A DNA stretch of 38,240 bases from an uncultured Prevotellaceae bacterium (GCA_902776195.1 CACYPF010000024.1:1-38240); one strand, 5' to 3'. Positions 25,004 to 32,950 are shown, counted from the first letter of the stretch. The notes: generated from the sequence alone by a model not told the origin. Translations and numbers: made by a program.

Positions 25004-25510
25004 TTATTTCTCAATATGAGCAAATTGCTCAATATGCTGGTCAATATATTCAGCGATCTGTTCCATCCATAACTCCTCGTTCTCTATGAAGAGGTCATCC
25101 ATATCGTCAAACTCAGGATATTGCTCGAATAATGCCATGAACTCATCCTCCGTGCAGTCCTGCTCAATCTCCTCATGATATTTCAGATAGAGCGTATGAG
25201 CGTCGTATATCAGTTTGGACAAGTCACGCAGTCCCCATAGCTTGACGGCTTTCGCAAAAGGATTCTTAAAGATAAAAGGACCATAGCCGTTATGTATCAG
25301 TTGCACAAATCCTCCGTCCATCACCTCCTCATGAAGGATATCCCATGCAAGAAGGGTTATTTGGTCTGCATTCAGCTCTGCCATGGTCTCTGCTGTCAAC
25401 TCGTCATGAATACCTTGACGGATGGCATGGACAAAAGCACTGACAAAGGAATCCATCCCTTCCTGCGCCGCTTCATTCAACTGGCTGTCTTTAACCTTAA
25501 TCTCTATCAT
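25004..25510 (-). CDS. DUF4375 (DMP19-like) protein
   Basis: A 168-aa acidic cytosolic protein with no signal peptide. The segment [20 protein letters not shown] is the hallmark of DUF4375, a family that includes Neisseria DMP19, a DNA-mimic that blocks a transcription factor. The C-terminal third is rich in Asp/Glu ([20 protein letters not shown]), consistent with but not proof of DNA mimicry. Its ATG overlaps the lipoprotein stop as ATGA. Function here is unknown. Confidence 0.75.
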   Translation of the reverse strand: MIEIKVKDSQLNEAAQEGMDSFVSAFVHAIRQGIHDELTAETMAELNADQITLLAWDILHEEVMDGGFVQLIHNGYGPFIFKNPFAKAVKLWGLRDLSKLIYDAHTLYLKYHEEIEQDCTEDEFMALFEQYPEFDDMDDLFIENEELWMEQIAEYIDQHIEQFAHIEK

Positions 25511-26133
25511 AGCTCTATGATTACCTCTTCAAAATTACCCTCCTTATTAATAATATACCTGCAAGCGGCGAGCTCACTCTCTTTGTCATCATCCTCACCG
25601 CGGAAATAGCTGACAAGGGTGACTTCATACTTACTCGTGATATAGTACTCCTGACGCATCAGTCCCAGTTTGCCGTCTCGCTCCTCAATCTTCTGTTCAT
25701 AGACACACAGACGGTCCACGAGTACATATTCACGATTCATCGTGCAGAGATAAAGGGACACATTGGTGGAGTCAAGTTTCTCACCCAACAACATCATATG
25801 ATAGTCTTGGTAGGAAGGCAACTTGACAGCATAGAGTTCCACGTTACTCTCATAGTCGAATCGGGTATTATAGACAGGTGGAATCTTTTTCATCTGAGGA
25901 AGATACTCCACAAACTCTGGGGAATATTTCATAGGAACAGACCTCATGGACAGCGTATCAAAAAAGGCAACTACAGGGTCACTGGCTATAGGCTTCAGCA
26001 ATTGCTTTCCAACTTCTGCCTTACGGATGCTGTCTATCATACCCTCATAGTCAGCAGCATTCTTCCTGTTACCACAAGAGAACATGAGCAACAAGACAGC
26101 TAATACCGCAACTATATATGTTATCTTCTTCAT
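25507..26133 (-). CDS. Lipoprotein of unknown function
   Basis: A 208-aa protein when started at 26133 (MKKITYIVAVLAVLLLMFSC), which gives a lipobox ending at Cys20. The longer GTG-started frame would run through the promoter and is rejected. After the lipobox come a short Asn/Lys-rich linker and a region with a repeated aromatic pattern; no domain is recognised. It is the first gene of the unit that continues through DUF4375, smpB, metH, the HAD gene and GHL10. The -7 element ends 8 bp before the ATG, so its mRNA has almost no leader. Confidence 0.75.
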   Translation of the reverse strand: MKKITYIVAVLAVLLLMFSCGNRKNAADYEGMIDSIRKAEVGKQLLKPIASDPVVAFFDTLSMRSVPMKYSPEFVEYLPQMKKIPPVYNTRFDYESNVELYAVKLPSYQDYHMMLLGEKLDSTNVSLYLCTMNREYVLVDRLCVYEQKIEERDGKLGLMRQEYYITSKYEVTLVSYFRGEDDDKESELAACRYIINKEGNFEEVIIEL

Positions 26134-26141
26134 ATCGTCTG

Positions 26142-26149
26142 CAAATTTA
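26142..26149 (-). promoter_or_regulatory. -7 element of the lipoprotein-metH operon
   Basis: TAAATTTG followed by C on the minus strand, 8 bp from the ATG at 26133. The -33 is weak. Confidence 0.55.
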
Positions 26150-26207
26150 CACAATTTTTCCTAAACCTCCTCTATTACCATCTCTTTTCTTTCAAATTTG
26201 ATAGATT

Positions 26208-26234
26208 CGGCATCTCCATCAGCAGGAGATGCCG
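26208..26234. other. 10-bp hairpin in the intergenic region
   Basis: CGGCATCTCC (26208-26217) and GGAGATGCCG (26225-26234) form a perfect 10-bp stem with a 7-nt loop. It has a poor T-run afterwards, so it is a weak terminator at best. No gene in this interval. Confidence 0.6.
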
Positions 26235-26287
26235 CTTGCTTTTACCCCCAGTAACGGCTACTATTGTAAAGGACGCCTCCTTTCATT

Positions 26288-26330
26288 GTAAATCAAATTG
26301 ATTTGCAAAGTAAATCAAATTGATTTGCAA
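26288..26330. promoter_or_regulatory. Tandem 15-bp inverted repeats, operator-like
   Basis: Two identical 21-bp copies start at 26288 and 26310, a 22-bp period (two helical turns). Each holds AAATCAA-A-TTGATTT, a 7-1-7 perfect inverted repeat. They lie about 155 bp ahead of the promoter of the DUF5103 gene and about 140 bp behind the lipoprotein promoter, so either unit could be their target. The protein that binds is unknown. Confidence 0.6.
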
Positions 26331-26366
26331 TTCTGTATGATATTGTTTTCATTGACGATGCCTATT

Positions 26367-26434
26367 GCTTCAACTTTTGAAGCCCGTACCTTCGACCCTC
26401 AGCGCCTAAAGCTCCGACCCTTGGAGCCTAAGGC
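26367..26434. repeat. G/C-rich structured block with imperfect 22-bp repeat
   Basis: It begins with the hairpin GCTTCAA-CTT-TTGAAGC (26367-26383). Then 26391-26412 and 26413-26434 are an imperfect direct repeat, 17 of 22 matching, each built as CGACCCT...GCCTAA.GC. Several small hairpins overlap. It stands out from the A/T-rich surroundings. Confidence 0.6.
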
Positions 26435-26482
26435 TTCGCAAGGAGGAAGCGGCACCTCGAAAGAAAAAATAAATGAATTTAT

Positions 26483-26513
26483 TTTGTTCTTTACTCGGTT
26501 TACACTATCTTTG
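26483..26513 (+). promoter_or_regulatory. Promoter of the DUF5103 gene
   Basis: -33 TTTG (26483-26486), 19 bp, -7 TATCTTTG (26506-26513). The ATG follows 5 bp later, so the predicted transcript is leaderless or nearly so. Confidence 0.75.
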
Positions 26514-26518
26514 CAAAT

Positions 26519-27733
26519 ATGAAGAAAGAGATATTGTTTGGTTTGTTGCTCCTCGCCACAACATTGCAGGCTGGCAACAAGATATACTCGCCAATGGTCA
26601 AGACACTGACGACCATCGTGAATAACGACTGGCAGAATCGTCCTGTCATGGAACTGGGCAGCCGGGATGTTCTGCATATCGGATTCGACGAACTGTCACA
26701 TGACTCCCATCGTTACATCTGTCACCTTACCCGGTGTGAGGCAGACTGGTCAGAGACTACTGATGTTTTTGAAAGTGACTGGTTACAAGGATTTAACGAC
26801 TTTCCATTAGATGATTACCAGAACTCCCTTAATACCACGGTGAACTACACTCATTATGAGTTTACAATACCCAACAGTCAATGCATGATCCGGATGAGTG
26901 GCAACTACAGACTTAGTGTTTTTGATGAGGACAACGGTTATGAGAAAATACTTGATGCGGAATTCTATGTCGTCGAGCCTGTCGTCAATATCGGTCTCAA
27001 CCTCACCACAAATACCGATATCGATGTAAACAAGAGCCATCAGCAAGTGTCCATCAACTTAGAGTACAAAGACCTACATGTCATTCGTCCAGAAGATGAG
27101 ATATATACGGTGGTCATGCAGAACTGGAATGAGCAAACGGCACGACTGAACCCTGCTCCCCAGTATACCTATCACCAGGGGCTGCGATGGGAACATCAGC
27201 GGGAGCTCATCTTCGACGCAGGGAATGAGTATCATAAGTTTGAGGTTCTTGATGTCAGCCACCCTACCATGGGAATTGACCGTATAGGATGGGACGGGAA
27301 ACGCTATCAGGCTTTTCCTTTTACCACGACCATACGACGAAACTATCTGACTGACGAATCAGCTAACGGAGCTTTCTATATCCGCAACAGCAACAGGTCA
27401 GAGATTGCTTACACCTGTGATTACGTATGGGTAAACTACACGTTGGAAGCTCCGTATAGCGGAGAGATATTTCTGCAAGGTCAATGGACGAACAACGCCG
27501 ACGCCACAGCCTATCAGATGCAGTATGATGCAAACAGTCAATGCTATATAGCACAAGTCATGCAGAAGCAAGGCTATTATTCTTACCAGTATGTTGATAA
27601 GGATGGGCGTACAGCACCCACTGAGGGGAATTTCTTTCAGACAAGGAACAAATACCAGGTACTGGTCTATTACAAAGGATTAGGAGACCGCACATGGCGA
27701 CTGGTTGGTTATCGAGGATTAGTCGCACGATAA
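26519..27733 (+). CDS. DUF5103 / type IX secretion plug-like protein
   Basis: A 404-aa exported protein, signal peptide MKKEILFGLLLLATTLQAG. The body matches the DUF5103 family: VMELGSRDVLHIGFDELSHD, YRYICHLTRCEADWS-type segment (HRYICHLTRCEADWSE), SDWLQGFNDFPLDDYQNSLN, YTHYEFTIPN, and the late GYYSYQYVD...TEGNFFQTRNKYQVLVYYKG. In Flavobacterium a member acts as the Plug that closes the SprA channel of the type IX secretion system; Bacteroidales without a full system also carry it. Nothing else of that system is in the window, so the role here is open. Leaderless promoter upstream; its last 25 bp overlap the end of the convergent AraC gene. Confidence 0.85.
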   Translation: MKKEILFGLLLLATTLQAGNKIYSPMVKTLTTIVNNDWQNRPVMELGSRDVLHIGFDELSHDSHRYICHLTRCEADWSETTDVFESDWLQGFNDFPLDDYQNSLNTTVNYTHYEFTIPNSQCMIRMSGNYRLSVFDEDNGYEKILDAEFYVVEPVVNIGLNLTTNTDIDVNKSHQQVSINLEYKDLHVIRPEDEIYTVVMQNWNEQTARLNPAPQYTYHQGLRWEHQRELIFDAGNEYHKFEVLDVSHPTMGIDRIGWDGKRYQAFPFTTTIRRNYLTDESANGAFYIRNSNRSEIAYTCDYVWVNYTLEAPYSGEIFLQGQWTNNADATAYQMQYDANSQCYIAQVMQKQGYYSYQYVDKDGRTAPTEGNFFQTRNKYQVLVYYKGLGDRTWRLVGYRGLVAR

Positions 27734-30156
27734 TCATCAGGTGTCTGCCGATACTGATGGTAGAAACTTGCTATCAAATAATTGGCTGATTCAAAGTTTA
27801 AATCCTCTGCGATCTCATCCACCGTCTTGTCGCTATTCCTTAACAACTCCGCCACACGTTGCAGGCGAAGTCTCAAGACCAATGCACGTGGCGTTCTGTA
27901 GAGATTAGAAGACATCACCCCATAGAAGTCCTTCATATCCATCTGTGCCTCCTTTGCCAATTGGGCTATCGTGAGATCTTCCGGATGGTTCTTCACATAA
28001 GGAAGTACTTTCAGCATAATCTCAGAAAAGACATCCTCCGCATCGGTATTGGAATTATCCTTAATATCCAAAGAGGCGGAAAGTTGCTCGTTTTCCATAC
28101 TTTCACACATGACGGAGAAAGACTTGACACGTTTGATGATGCCACTTTCCACATTGCCCCGTTTCAGTTTCAATCGTGTAATACGGTTATAGAAGACAAA
28201 ATTGGTAATCAGCATTCCTAACAACAACCCACCAAGCGTAACATATACGATAGTCATACGCCACCATGGCTCGTCAACCGACAGTTTCCAGACATAGGGT
28301 TCTACTTGCCAGTTGTCTGGAGTCATGGATGCCTGCACCTCTATCTCATATTTTCCCGGAGGTATTCCTATAATTGGATAAAGAAGCATTCCCTGGCTAT
28401 CCACACGTCCCGTTCCATCATGCAAGGAATATACTTCCCAGTCATTATGAAATCCCTTGACACGGATACGATAATAGGTCTGTGCCGGTCGGAAGTAATT
28501 TAAACCCGAGAACAATAAGGATATGGTGTTCTGGTCATAGTTCACACTAAACTCTTTGGCACGGGTTATCGCACGGTCGAGAATCAACTTCCCGTCCACC
28601 TCCATTCCTGGCTGTATCGTCTGACCGTTAACCATCAGGCGTATCAGCTTCGGATATAGTTTGATATCAGTTTTCTTGGTTGTATGGAAATCTTTAGGAT
28701 TAAACTTCACCATATAATCTAATGCCTGCATGATGATGGAGCCGTCCTCCAGTTTCATGGCATAGCCGTTAACAAAAGAGTTCGTCGGGATATTATCATT
28801 GTCATTAAAGCTCACGACCCTCATCAAAGAGTCTTTTTTCATAATGAGACAAGAGATTCCGTTACTGGTACTTACCCAGAGATTATGATCGTTATCCTCT
28901 ACGATAGAATGAATGACATTATTATTCAGTCCGTCCTCACTACTGATAACAAGTGGATTCTTATCGCTCTCTGACAAGAAACGTTTCAGTCCCGTATAAG
29001 TACCCTGCCATATCCAACCACGACTGTCACGATAGGCACAATTAACTCGGCGTGGTAATGTGCCCTGGATATTTTCAATCTCCTTGGAGAGCATTCCTTT
29101 ATATTTATTAGCCAAAGGGTTATCCCATTTGTAAATCTTGAAGGGGGAAGCATAAGGCTTGGAATAAAGCAGACCACGTTTCTCCGTGCCAACCCACATA
29201 CCGCCTTGAAGGTCAAAGGCAATGTCATTGATATCCGTATCTATCTCCTCAAGATCGGTATTCATCAACGTTTTGAAATGCTGCCGCTCACCTGTCAACA
29301 TATTATATGTCCAATAACCATATTGAGAGGCAATATACAACTGTTCATCGTGAATAGCTATATTATTCATGTGATAGGGCAGCTCCATCAGGATGTGAGT
29401 TTCACCTGACAAGGCGTCTATTTTCATGAGAACAGATTCCGTCACGCCATTACGGATTTGATAATAGCAGCCTTTGTCGTAAAGCAACACCGAGGATCTG
29501 TTATACTTAACGGCTTTAGCAGCGTCCAAAGCCGGTTTCATATACACTAAACTGCCAGTGGAGATATTGAACGCCTCAATACTACTATCATCATAGAACA
29601 ACAGTTGCAACTGACCGTCGTACTCACCTACGTCATGAAGTTTCTTGCCTTTCCGGACTGGAAAATATTTCTTTTCCTTGCAGTTGTAAAGCTTGTTGTT
29701 TGACAACAGCAATAAACAACCATCATCATCTACAAACAGGTCTTCCGCCTTCCCTTTGAATCCCATCTCTTTCAGGACTCCCTGAACATCAGAGATAAAG
29801 CGCTCAGTCATCAGGTCCACACAAGTCACTTGATATTTGTCCTTGACCCATAGATGGTGGGCTTTGTCAAAATAGAGATGGTAATGCCCCTCATATTTGG
29901 GAAGCTCATAAATATCCTCTGACCGGGCATCAATATGCTCAAAGGAAGAACCATTATAGAAATTGATATGACCTATAGAACTGATGACCATACGCCCCGT
30001 CTTTGTACATATAATCACTTGGGCGCCATTATCAGCCAATCCTTCTGAGGCATCATGAACCCTGAAAAGACGGTCAGACTCTGCAGCATTCACTGCGAGA
30101 CTTACAGTCAACAGTATTGACAATACCAACCAGTAAACCTCTAATCTATTCTTCAT
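27709..30156 (-). CDS. Membrane-anchored sensor with AraC DNA-binding domain (no kinase)
   Basis: An 815-aa regulator. Signal peptide, residues 1-24; then about 540 residues of periplasmic beta-propeller repeats (for example WVGTEKRGLLYSKPY, DSRGWIWQGTYTGLKRF, DNDHNLWVSTSNGISCL); a Y_Y_Y domain at about 565-627 (YRIRVKGFHNDWEVYSLHDG ... LLYPIIGIPPGKYEIEVQAS); one membrane helix at 634-657; a short cytosolic linker; and an AraC helix-turn-helix pair at about 715-811 ending SFYHQYRQTPDDYR. This is the hybrid two-component sensor plan of Bacteroidetes, but with the histidine kinase and receiver left out. The nearest candidate targets are the convergent DUF5103 gene or distant loci. Full promoter at 30189-30219. 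Confidence 0.88.
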   Translation of the reverse strand: MKNRLEVYWLVLSILLTVSLAVNAAESDRLFRVHDASEGLADNGAQVIICTKTGRMVISSIGHINFYNGSSFEHIDARSEDIYELPKYEGHYHLYFDKAHHLWVKDKYQVTCVDLMTERFISDVQGVLKEMGFKGKAEDLFVDDDGCLLLLSNNKLYNCKEKKYFPVRKGKKLHDVGEYDGQLQLLFYDDSSIEAFNISTGSLVYMKPALDAAKAVKYNRSSVLLYDKGCYYQIRNGVTESVLMKIDALSGETHILMELPYHMNNIAIHDEQLYIASQYGYWTYNMLTGERQHFKTLMNTDLEEIDTDINDIAFDLQGGMWVGTEKRGLLYSKPYASPFKIYKWDNPLANKYKGMLSKEIENIQGTLPRRVNCAYRDSRGWIWQGTYTGLKRFLSESDKNPLVISSEDGLNNNVIHSIVEDNDHNLWVSTSNGISCLIMKKDSLMRVVSFNDNDNIPTNSFVNGYAMKLEDGSIIMQALDYMVKFNPKDFHTTKKTDIKLYPKLIRLMVNGQTIQPGMEVDGKLILDRAITRAKEFSVNYDQNTISLLFSGLNYFRPAQTYYRIRVKGFHNDWEVYSLHDGTGRVDSQGMLLYPIIGIPPGKYEIEVQASMTPDNWQVEPYVWKLSVDEPWWRMTIVYVTLGGLLLGMLITNFVFYNRITRLKLKRGNVESGIIKRVKSFSVMCESMENEQLSASLDIKDNSNTDAEDVFSEIMLKVLPYVKNHPEDLTIAQLAKEAQMDMKDFYGVMSSNLYRTPRALVLRLRLQRVAELLRNSDKTVDEIAEDLNFESANYLIASFYHQYRQTPDDYRATNPR

Positions 30157-30188
30157 CTCATGAATTTAAGGCTTTCTACTTGCGACTG

Positions 30189-30219
30189 CAAAGGTAAGGA
30201 AAAAGTTTTGATTATCAAA
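30189..30219 (-). promoter_or_regulatory. Promoter of the AraC sensor gene
   Basis: Minus strand: -33 TTTG (30219-30216), 19 bp, -7 TACCTTTG (30196-30189). Confidence 0.72.
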
Positions 30220-30224
30220 TTATT

Positions 30225-30263
30225 TAAAGAAAAAAGAGTACTCCTTACTAAAAGAGCACTCTT
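30225..30263 (-). terminator. Terminator after tRNA-Pro
   Basis: AAGAGTACTC (30234-30243) pairs with GAGCACTCTT (30254-30263), one G-T wobble, 10-nt loop, T-run on the minus strand. Confidence 0.75.
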
Positions 30264-30266
30264 CCG

Positions 30267-30339
30267 TCGAGGTGACAGGACTCGAACCTGCGACAGCCTG
30301 GTCCCAAACCAGGAACGCTACCAACTGCGCTACACCTCG
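30267..30339 (-). tRNA. tRNA-Pro (TGG)
   Basis: Minus strand, 73 nt. Acceptor stem CGAGGTG/CACCTCG, anticodon arm CCTGG-TTTGGGA-CCAGG giving anticodon TGG, T-arm GCAGG-TTCGAGT-CCTGT, discriminator A. The 3' CCA is not encoded. Confidence 0.95.
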
Positions 30340-30351
30340 TTTTTGCGGCTG

Positions 30352-30383
30352 CAAAGGTACACATTTTTTGTGACCCTTGCAAA
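30352..30383 (-). promoter_or_regulatory. Promoter of tRNA-Pro
   Basis: Minus strand: -33 TTTG (30383-30380), 20 bp, -7 TACCTTTG (30359-30352), 12 bp ahead of the tRNA. Confidence 0.72.
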
Positions 30384-30394
30384 TTTTTCCGCAA

Positions 30395-31582
30395 TTATTT
30401 TATAATTCCTTGTTCTACGAAGATCTTTTTCAGTGCTACCACAGAACGGTCAACCTGTTCTTCGGTATGTGTTGCCATCAACGCATAACGCACCAATGTA
30501 TCCTGTGGAGCACATGCGGGAGGTATCACTGGGTTGATAAACACACCTGCCTTGAATGCCAGTGCAGTCACCAGGAACGTCTTGTCAACATCACGCACAT
30601 AAAGCGGGATGATAGGACTCTCCGTATCACCAATCTCAAATCCTTCCTCACGGAAACGCTTCAAAGCATAGTTCGTCACTTTCCACAAAGCCTCGATACG
30701 CTCAGGCTCTTTCTGGATGATATGCAGAGCCTCCATCGCTGCTGCCGTAGCTGCAGGAGTGTTTGACGCAGAGAAGATGTATGTACGACAAGTATGACGC
30801 AGGAAATTGATGGTATCCCAGTCTGAAGCGATAAAGCCGCCGATAGAAGCAAGAGACTTCGAGAATGTACCCATAATCAGGTCAACCTCGTCCGTCAGAC
30901 CAAAGTGGTCACAAACACCACGTCCTTGTCTGCCAAAAACGCCAATACCATGAGCCTCATCGACCATGATAGAGCAATTATACTTATGCTTCAGCTCCAC
31001 AATCTCGGGAAGCTTTGCCAAGTCGCCCTCCATAGAGAACACACCATCCACAACGATCAGTTTGATAGCCTCGTGAGGTAATTTCTGAAGCACACGCTCC
31101 AAGTCCTCCATGTCGTTATGCTTGTAATGCAGCTGCTTGGCAAAAGAAAGACGACGACCGTCCACTATACTTGCGTGGTCACGATCGTCACATATAATAT
31201 AATCGTCCTTTCCGACTACCATTGCCAAGACTCCCTGGTTGACAGAGAAGCCTGTTGAAAAACAAAGGCAATCGTCTTTACCAATAAACTCTGAGATTTC
31301 TTTTTCCAACTGCACATGCAGGTCGAGTGTTCCATTGAGGAAACGGCTTCCTGCACAACCAGAGCCGTATTTGTCCAGCGCGGCTTTCGCAGCGTCAATG
31401 ATACGCTGGTCACCTGTCAGTCCTGTATAGGCATTAGAACCAAACATGAGCACTTTGTGTCCGCCCATCTCCACTTCCGTACCCTGCTTTCCTTCAATAG
31501 CACGGAAATAAGGGTAAACGTCAGCCTCCATAAACTTCTGCGGCTCACGATAATGCTTGTATTTCTCTTGTAACTGTCCCAT
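30395..31582 (-). CDS. spt: Serine palmitoyltransferase (alpha-oxoamine synthase family)
   Basis: A 395-aa PLP enzyme when started at 31582 (MGQLQEKYKHYREPQKFMEA); a longer frame begins upstream of the promoter -7. PLP features: FSTGFSVNQGVLAM, DDRDHASIVDG with the ring-stacking His, MVDEAHGIGVFGRQGRG with the pyridine-binding Asp, and the Schiff-base Lys in GTFSKSLASIGG (about residue 242). The start and the KFMEADVYPYFR segment match bacterial Spt, which condenses serine with palmitoyl-CoA in the first step of sphingolipid synthesis, a Bacteroides/Prevotella trait. Relatives such as KBL and BioF share the fold; the N-terminus favours Spt. Divergent from a lipid kinase gene. Confidence 0.88.
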   Translation of the reverse strand: MGQLQEKYKHYREPQKFMEADVYPYFRAIEGKQGTEVEMGGHKVLMFGSNAYTGLTGDQRIIDAAKAALDKYGSGCAGSRFLNGTLDLHVQLEKEISEFIGKDDCLCFSTGFSVNQGVLAMVVGKDDYIICDDRDHASIVDGRRLSFAKQLHYKHNDMEDLERVLQKLPHEAIKLIVVDGVFSMEGDLAKLPEIVELKHKYNCSIMVDEAHGIGVFGRQGRGVCDHFGLTDEVDLIMGTFSKSLASIGGFIASDWDTINFLRHTCRTYIFSASNTPAATAAAMEALHIIQKEPERIEALWKVTNYALKRFREEGFEIGDTESPIIPLYVRDVDKTFLVTALAFKAGVFINPVIPPACAPQDTLVRYALMATHTEEQVDRSVVALKKIFVEQGIIK

Positions 31583-31624
31583 TCCGATTAGGTATCGTTT
31601 CGTTAAATTTTCTATTTCAGTCTG

Positions 31625-31632
31625 CAAAGTTA
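31625..31632 (-). promoter_or_regulatory. -7 element of spt
   Basis: TAACTTTG then C on the minus strand, 42 bp ahead of the ATG at 31582; supports the shorter start. No good -33. Confidence 0.55.
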
Positions 31633-31726
31633 CACAAATTTTATCAAATCGTGCACATTTTATAAGATAATTCGTAAATTTATTGAAATTTATTTCAAAT
31701 ACGTCGGATAATTCTCATGAATTTCT

Positions 31727-31734
31727 TATTTTTG
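31727..31734 (+). promoter_or_regulatory. -7 element of the lipid kinase gene
   Basis: TATTTTTG then C, 8 bp ahead of the ATG at 31743, giving a very short leader. No good -33. Confidence 0.5.
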
Positions 31735-31742
31735 CATGTGAT

Positions 31743-32780
31743 ATGAGTCAGAAGAAGCACATAACATTCATCATCAACCCCATTTCTGGTGGTCATGAGA
31801 AGGAAGATATCGTCAAAATGATCAAGGAAGACCTTGACAATAACCTTTTTGATGCCGAGATCCGCATGACAGAATACGCAGGACATGCCATGGAAATTGC
31901 CCGTGAGTGCGTTAAGAAGGGGGTGGATATCGTGGCTGCGGTCGGTGGAGACGGAACAATCAATGAAGTGGCACGCACTCTGACACACACACAGACGGCA
32001 TTGGCGATTATCCCATGTGGTTCTGGCAACGGGCTTGCCCGCCATCTCTGCATCCCTATGAACCCCAAAAAAGCGATTCAGATTGTCAATAAGTGCCAGA
32101 TAGAGACTTTTGACTATGGGGTCATCAACGGCATTCCCTTTTTCTGCACCTGCGGCATGGGCTTTGACGCTTTTATCTCGCTGAAATTTGCCGAGGCAGG
32201 GAAACGGGGACCTATCACCTATGTGGAGAACGTACTCAAGGAAGGACTCAATTATAAGCCGGAAACTTACGAGGTGGAGGACGAGACTGGGGCTCACCGC
32301 TATAAGGCTTTCCTCATTGCCTGTGCCAATGCGTCGCAATATGGCAACAATGCCTATATAGCACCACAAGCATCTATGCGTGATGGAGTGATGGACGTGA
32401 TCATCATGGAACCGTTTGACGCATTAGAAGCACCACAGATCAGTATTGACCTCTTCAATAAGACCTTGACGAACAATTCAAAAATCAAGACATTCCAGAC
32501 CCGCAGCATTCATATCCACCGTAAAGAGGAAGGTGCCATTCATTTCGACGGCGACCCCATCGTTACGGATAAGGACGTGGATGTCCACATCGAACCGCTG
32601 GGCATCCGGATTGTATATAATCCCGATGACATAGAGGACACCAGTGAGCCTAATCCTTTCTTGAATGTGTTCAGTGAACTCTTTAATAATATTAATAATG
32701 TTCGCGAGGACATTGAGAAAGGTGGTCGCAAGATACAGGCTATTAACAAACTGATGCTCCGCAAGCTGTCTAAATTTTGA
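31743..32780 (+). CDS. Diacylglycerol/lipid kinase family protein (YegS-like)
   Basis: A 345-aa protein when started at 31743 (MSQKKHITFIINPISGG). The DAGK catalytic domain shows NPISGG, AVGGDGTINEVA, IPCGSGNGLARHL and TCGMGFDAFI, in family order; the C-terminal half is the second YegS-type domain with FDGDPIV. These enzymes phosphorylate lipids such as diacylglycerol, phosphatidylglycerol or sphingoid bases. Head-to-head position with spt (161 bp between starts) suggests a sphingolipid or ceramide substrate; this is inference. A small Cys-rich membrane protein gene follows 5 bp later. Confidence 0.9.
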   Translation: MSQKKHITFIINPISGGHEKEDIVKMIKEDLDNNLFDAEIRMTEYAGHAMEIARECVKKGVDIVAAVGGDGTINEVARTLTHTQTALAIIPCGSGNGLARHLCIPMNPKKAIQIVNKCQIETFDYGVINGIPFFCTCGMGFDAFISLKFAEAGKRGPITYVENVLKEGLNYKPETYEVEDETGAHRYKAFLIACANASQYGNNAYIAPQASMRDGVMDVIIMEPFDALEAPQISIDLFNKTLTNNSKIKTFQTRSIHIHRKEEGAIHFDGDPIVTDKDVDVHIEPLGIRIVYNPDDIEDTSEPNPFLNVFSELFNNINNVREDIEKGGRKIQAINKLMLRKLSKF

Positions 32781-32785
32781 ATCCT

Positions 32786-32950
32786 ATGCAGACTGCTATC
32801 GTTGTCATCATCCTGACGGTTGCCACAGGCTATGCCGCACAACGTTTCTACAAGGCACTCACTGCCCCACCCGACCCTTGTGCAAGTTGTTCTGGATGTG
32901 AATTGAAGAAAAAAAGTGATAGAAAATTTTGTCAATCCAAAGAAAAGTAG
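32786..32950 (+). CDS. 54-aa Cys-rich membrane protein (FeoB-associated-like)
   Basis: Starts ATG at 32786: one hydrophobic helix (about residues 4-16, AIVVIILTVATGY), then a Pro-rich turn and CASCSGC at about 32-38, a Lys-rich stretch and a last cysteine. This matches the layout of the FeoB-associated Cys-rich membrane proteins. No feoB is in the window, and the gene is placed after the lipid kinase, so the iron link is only by resemblance. Its last 23 bp hold the -33 element of the tRNA-Cys promoter. Confidence 0.6.
   Translation: MQTAIVVIILTVATGYAAQRFYKALTAPPDPCASCSGCELKKKSDRKFCQSKEK

Noticed and set aside
24523-25510. Cobalamin riboswitch ahead of metH
   Set aside because: metH abuts smpB with no untranslated gap, and nothing like a B12-box is seen in front of the operon.
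26298-26522. 74-aa plus-strand frame in the intergenic block
   Set aside because: It crosses the operator-like repeats, the G/C-rich hairpins and the DUF5103 promoter; composition and context are non-coding.
31695-32369. 224-aa minus-strand frame
   Set aside because: It lies wholly opposite the lipid kinase, whose motifs are intact; no family features of its own.
32786-32950. Type I toxin-like hydrophobic peptide
   Set aside because: The CxxCxxC motif after the membrane helix fits a metal-binding Cys-rich membrane protein better, and no antisense RNA promoter is visible.
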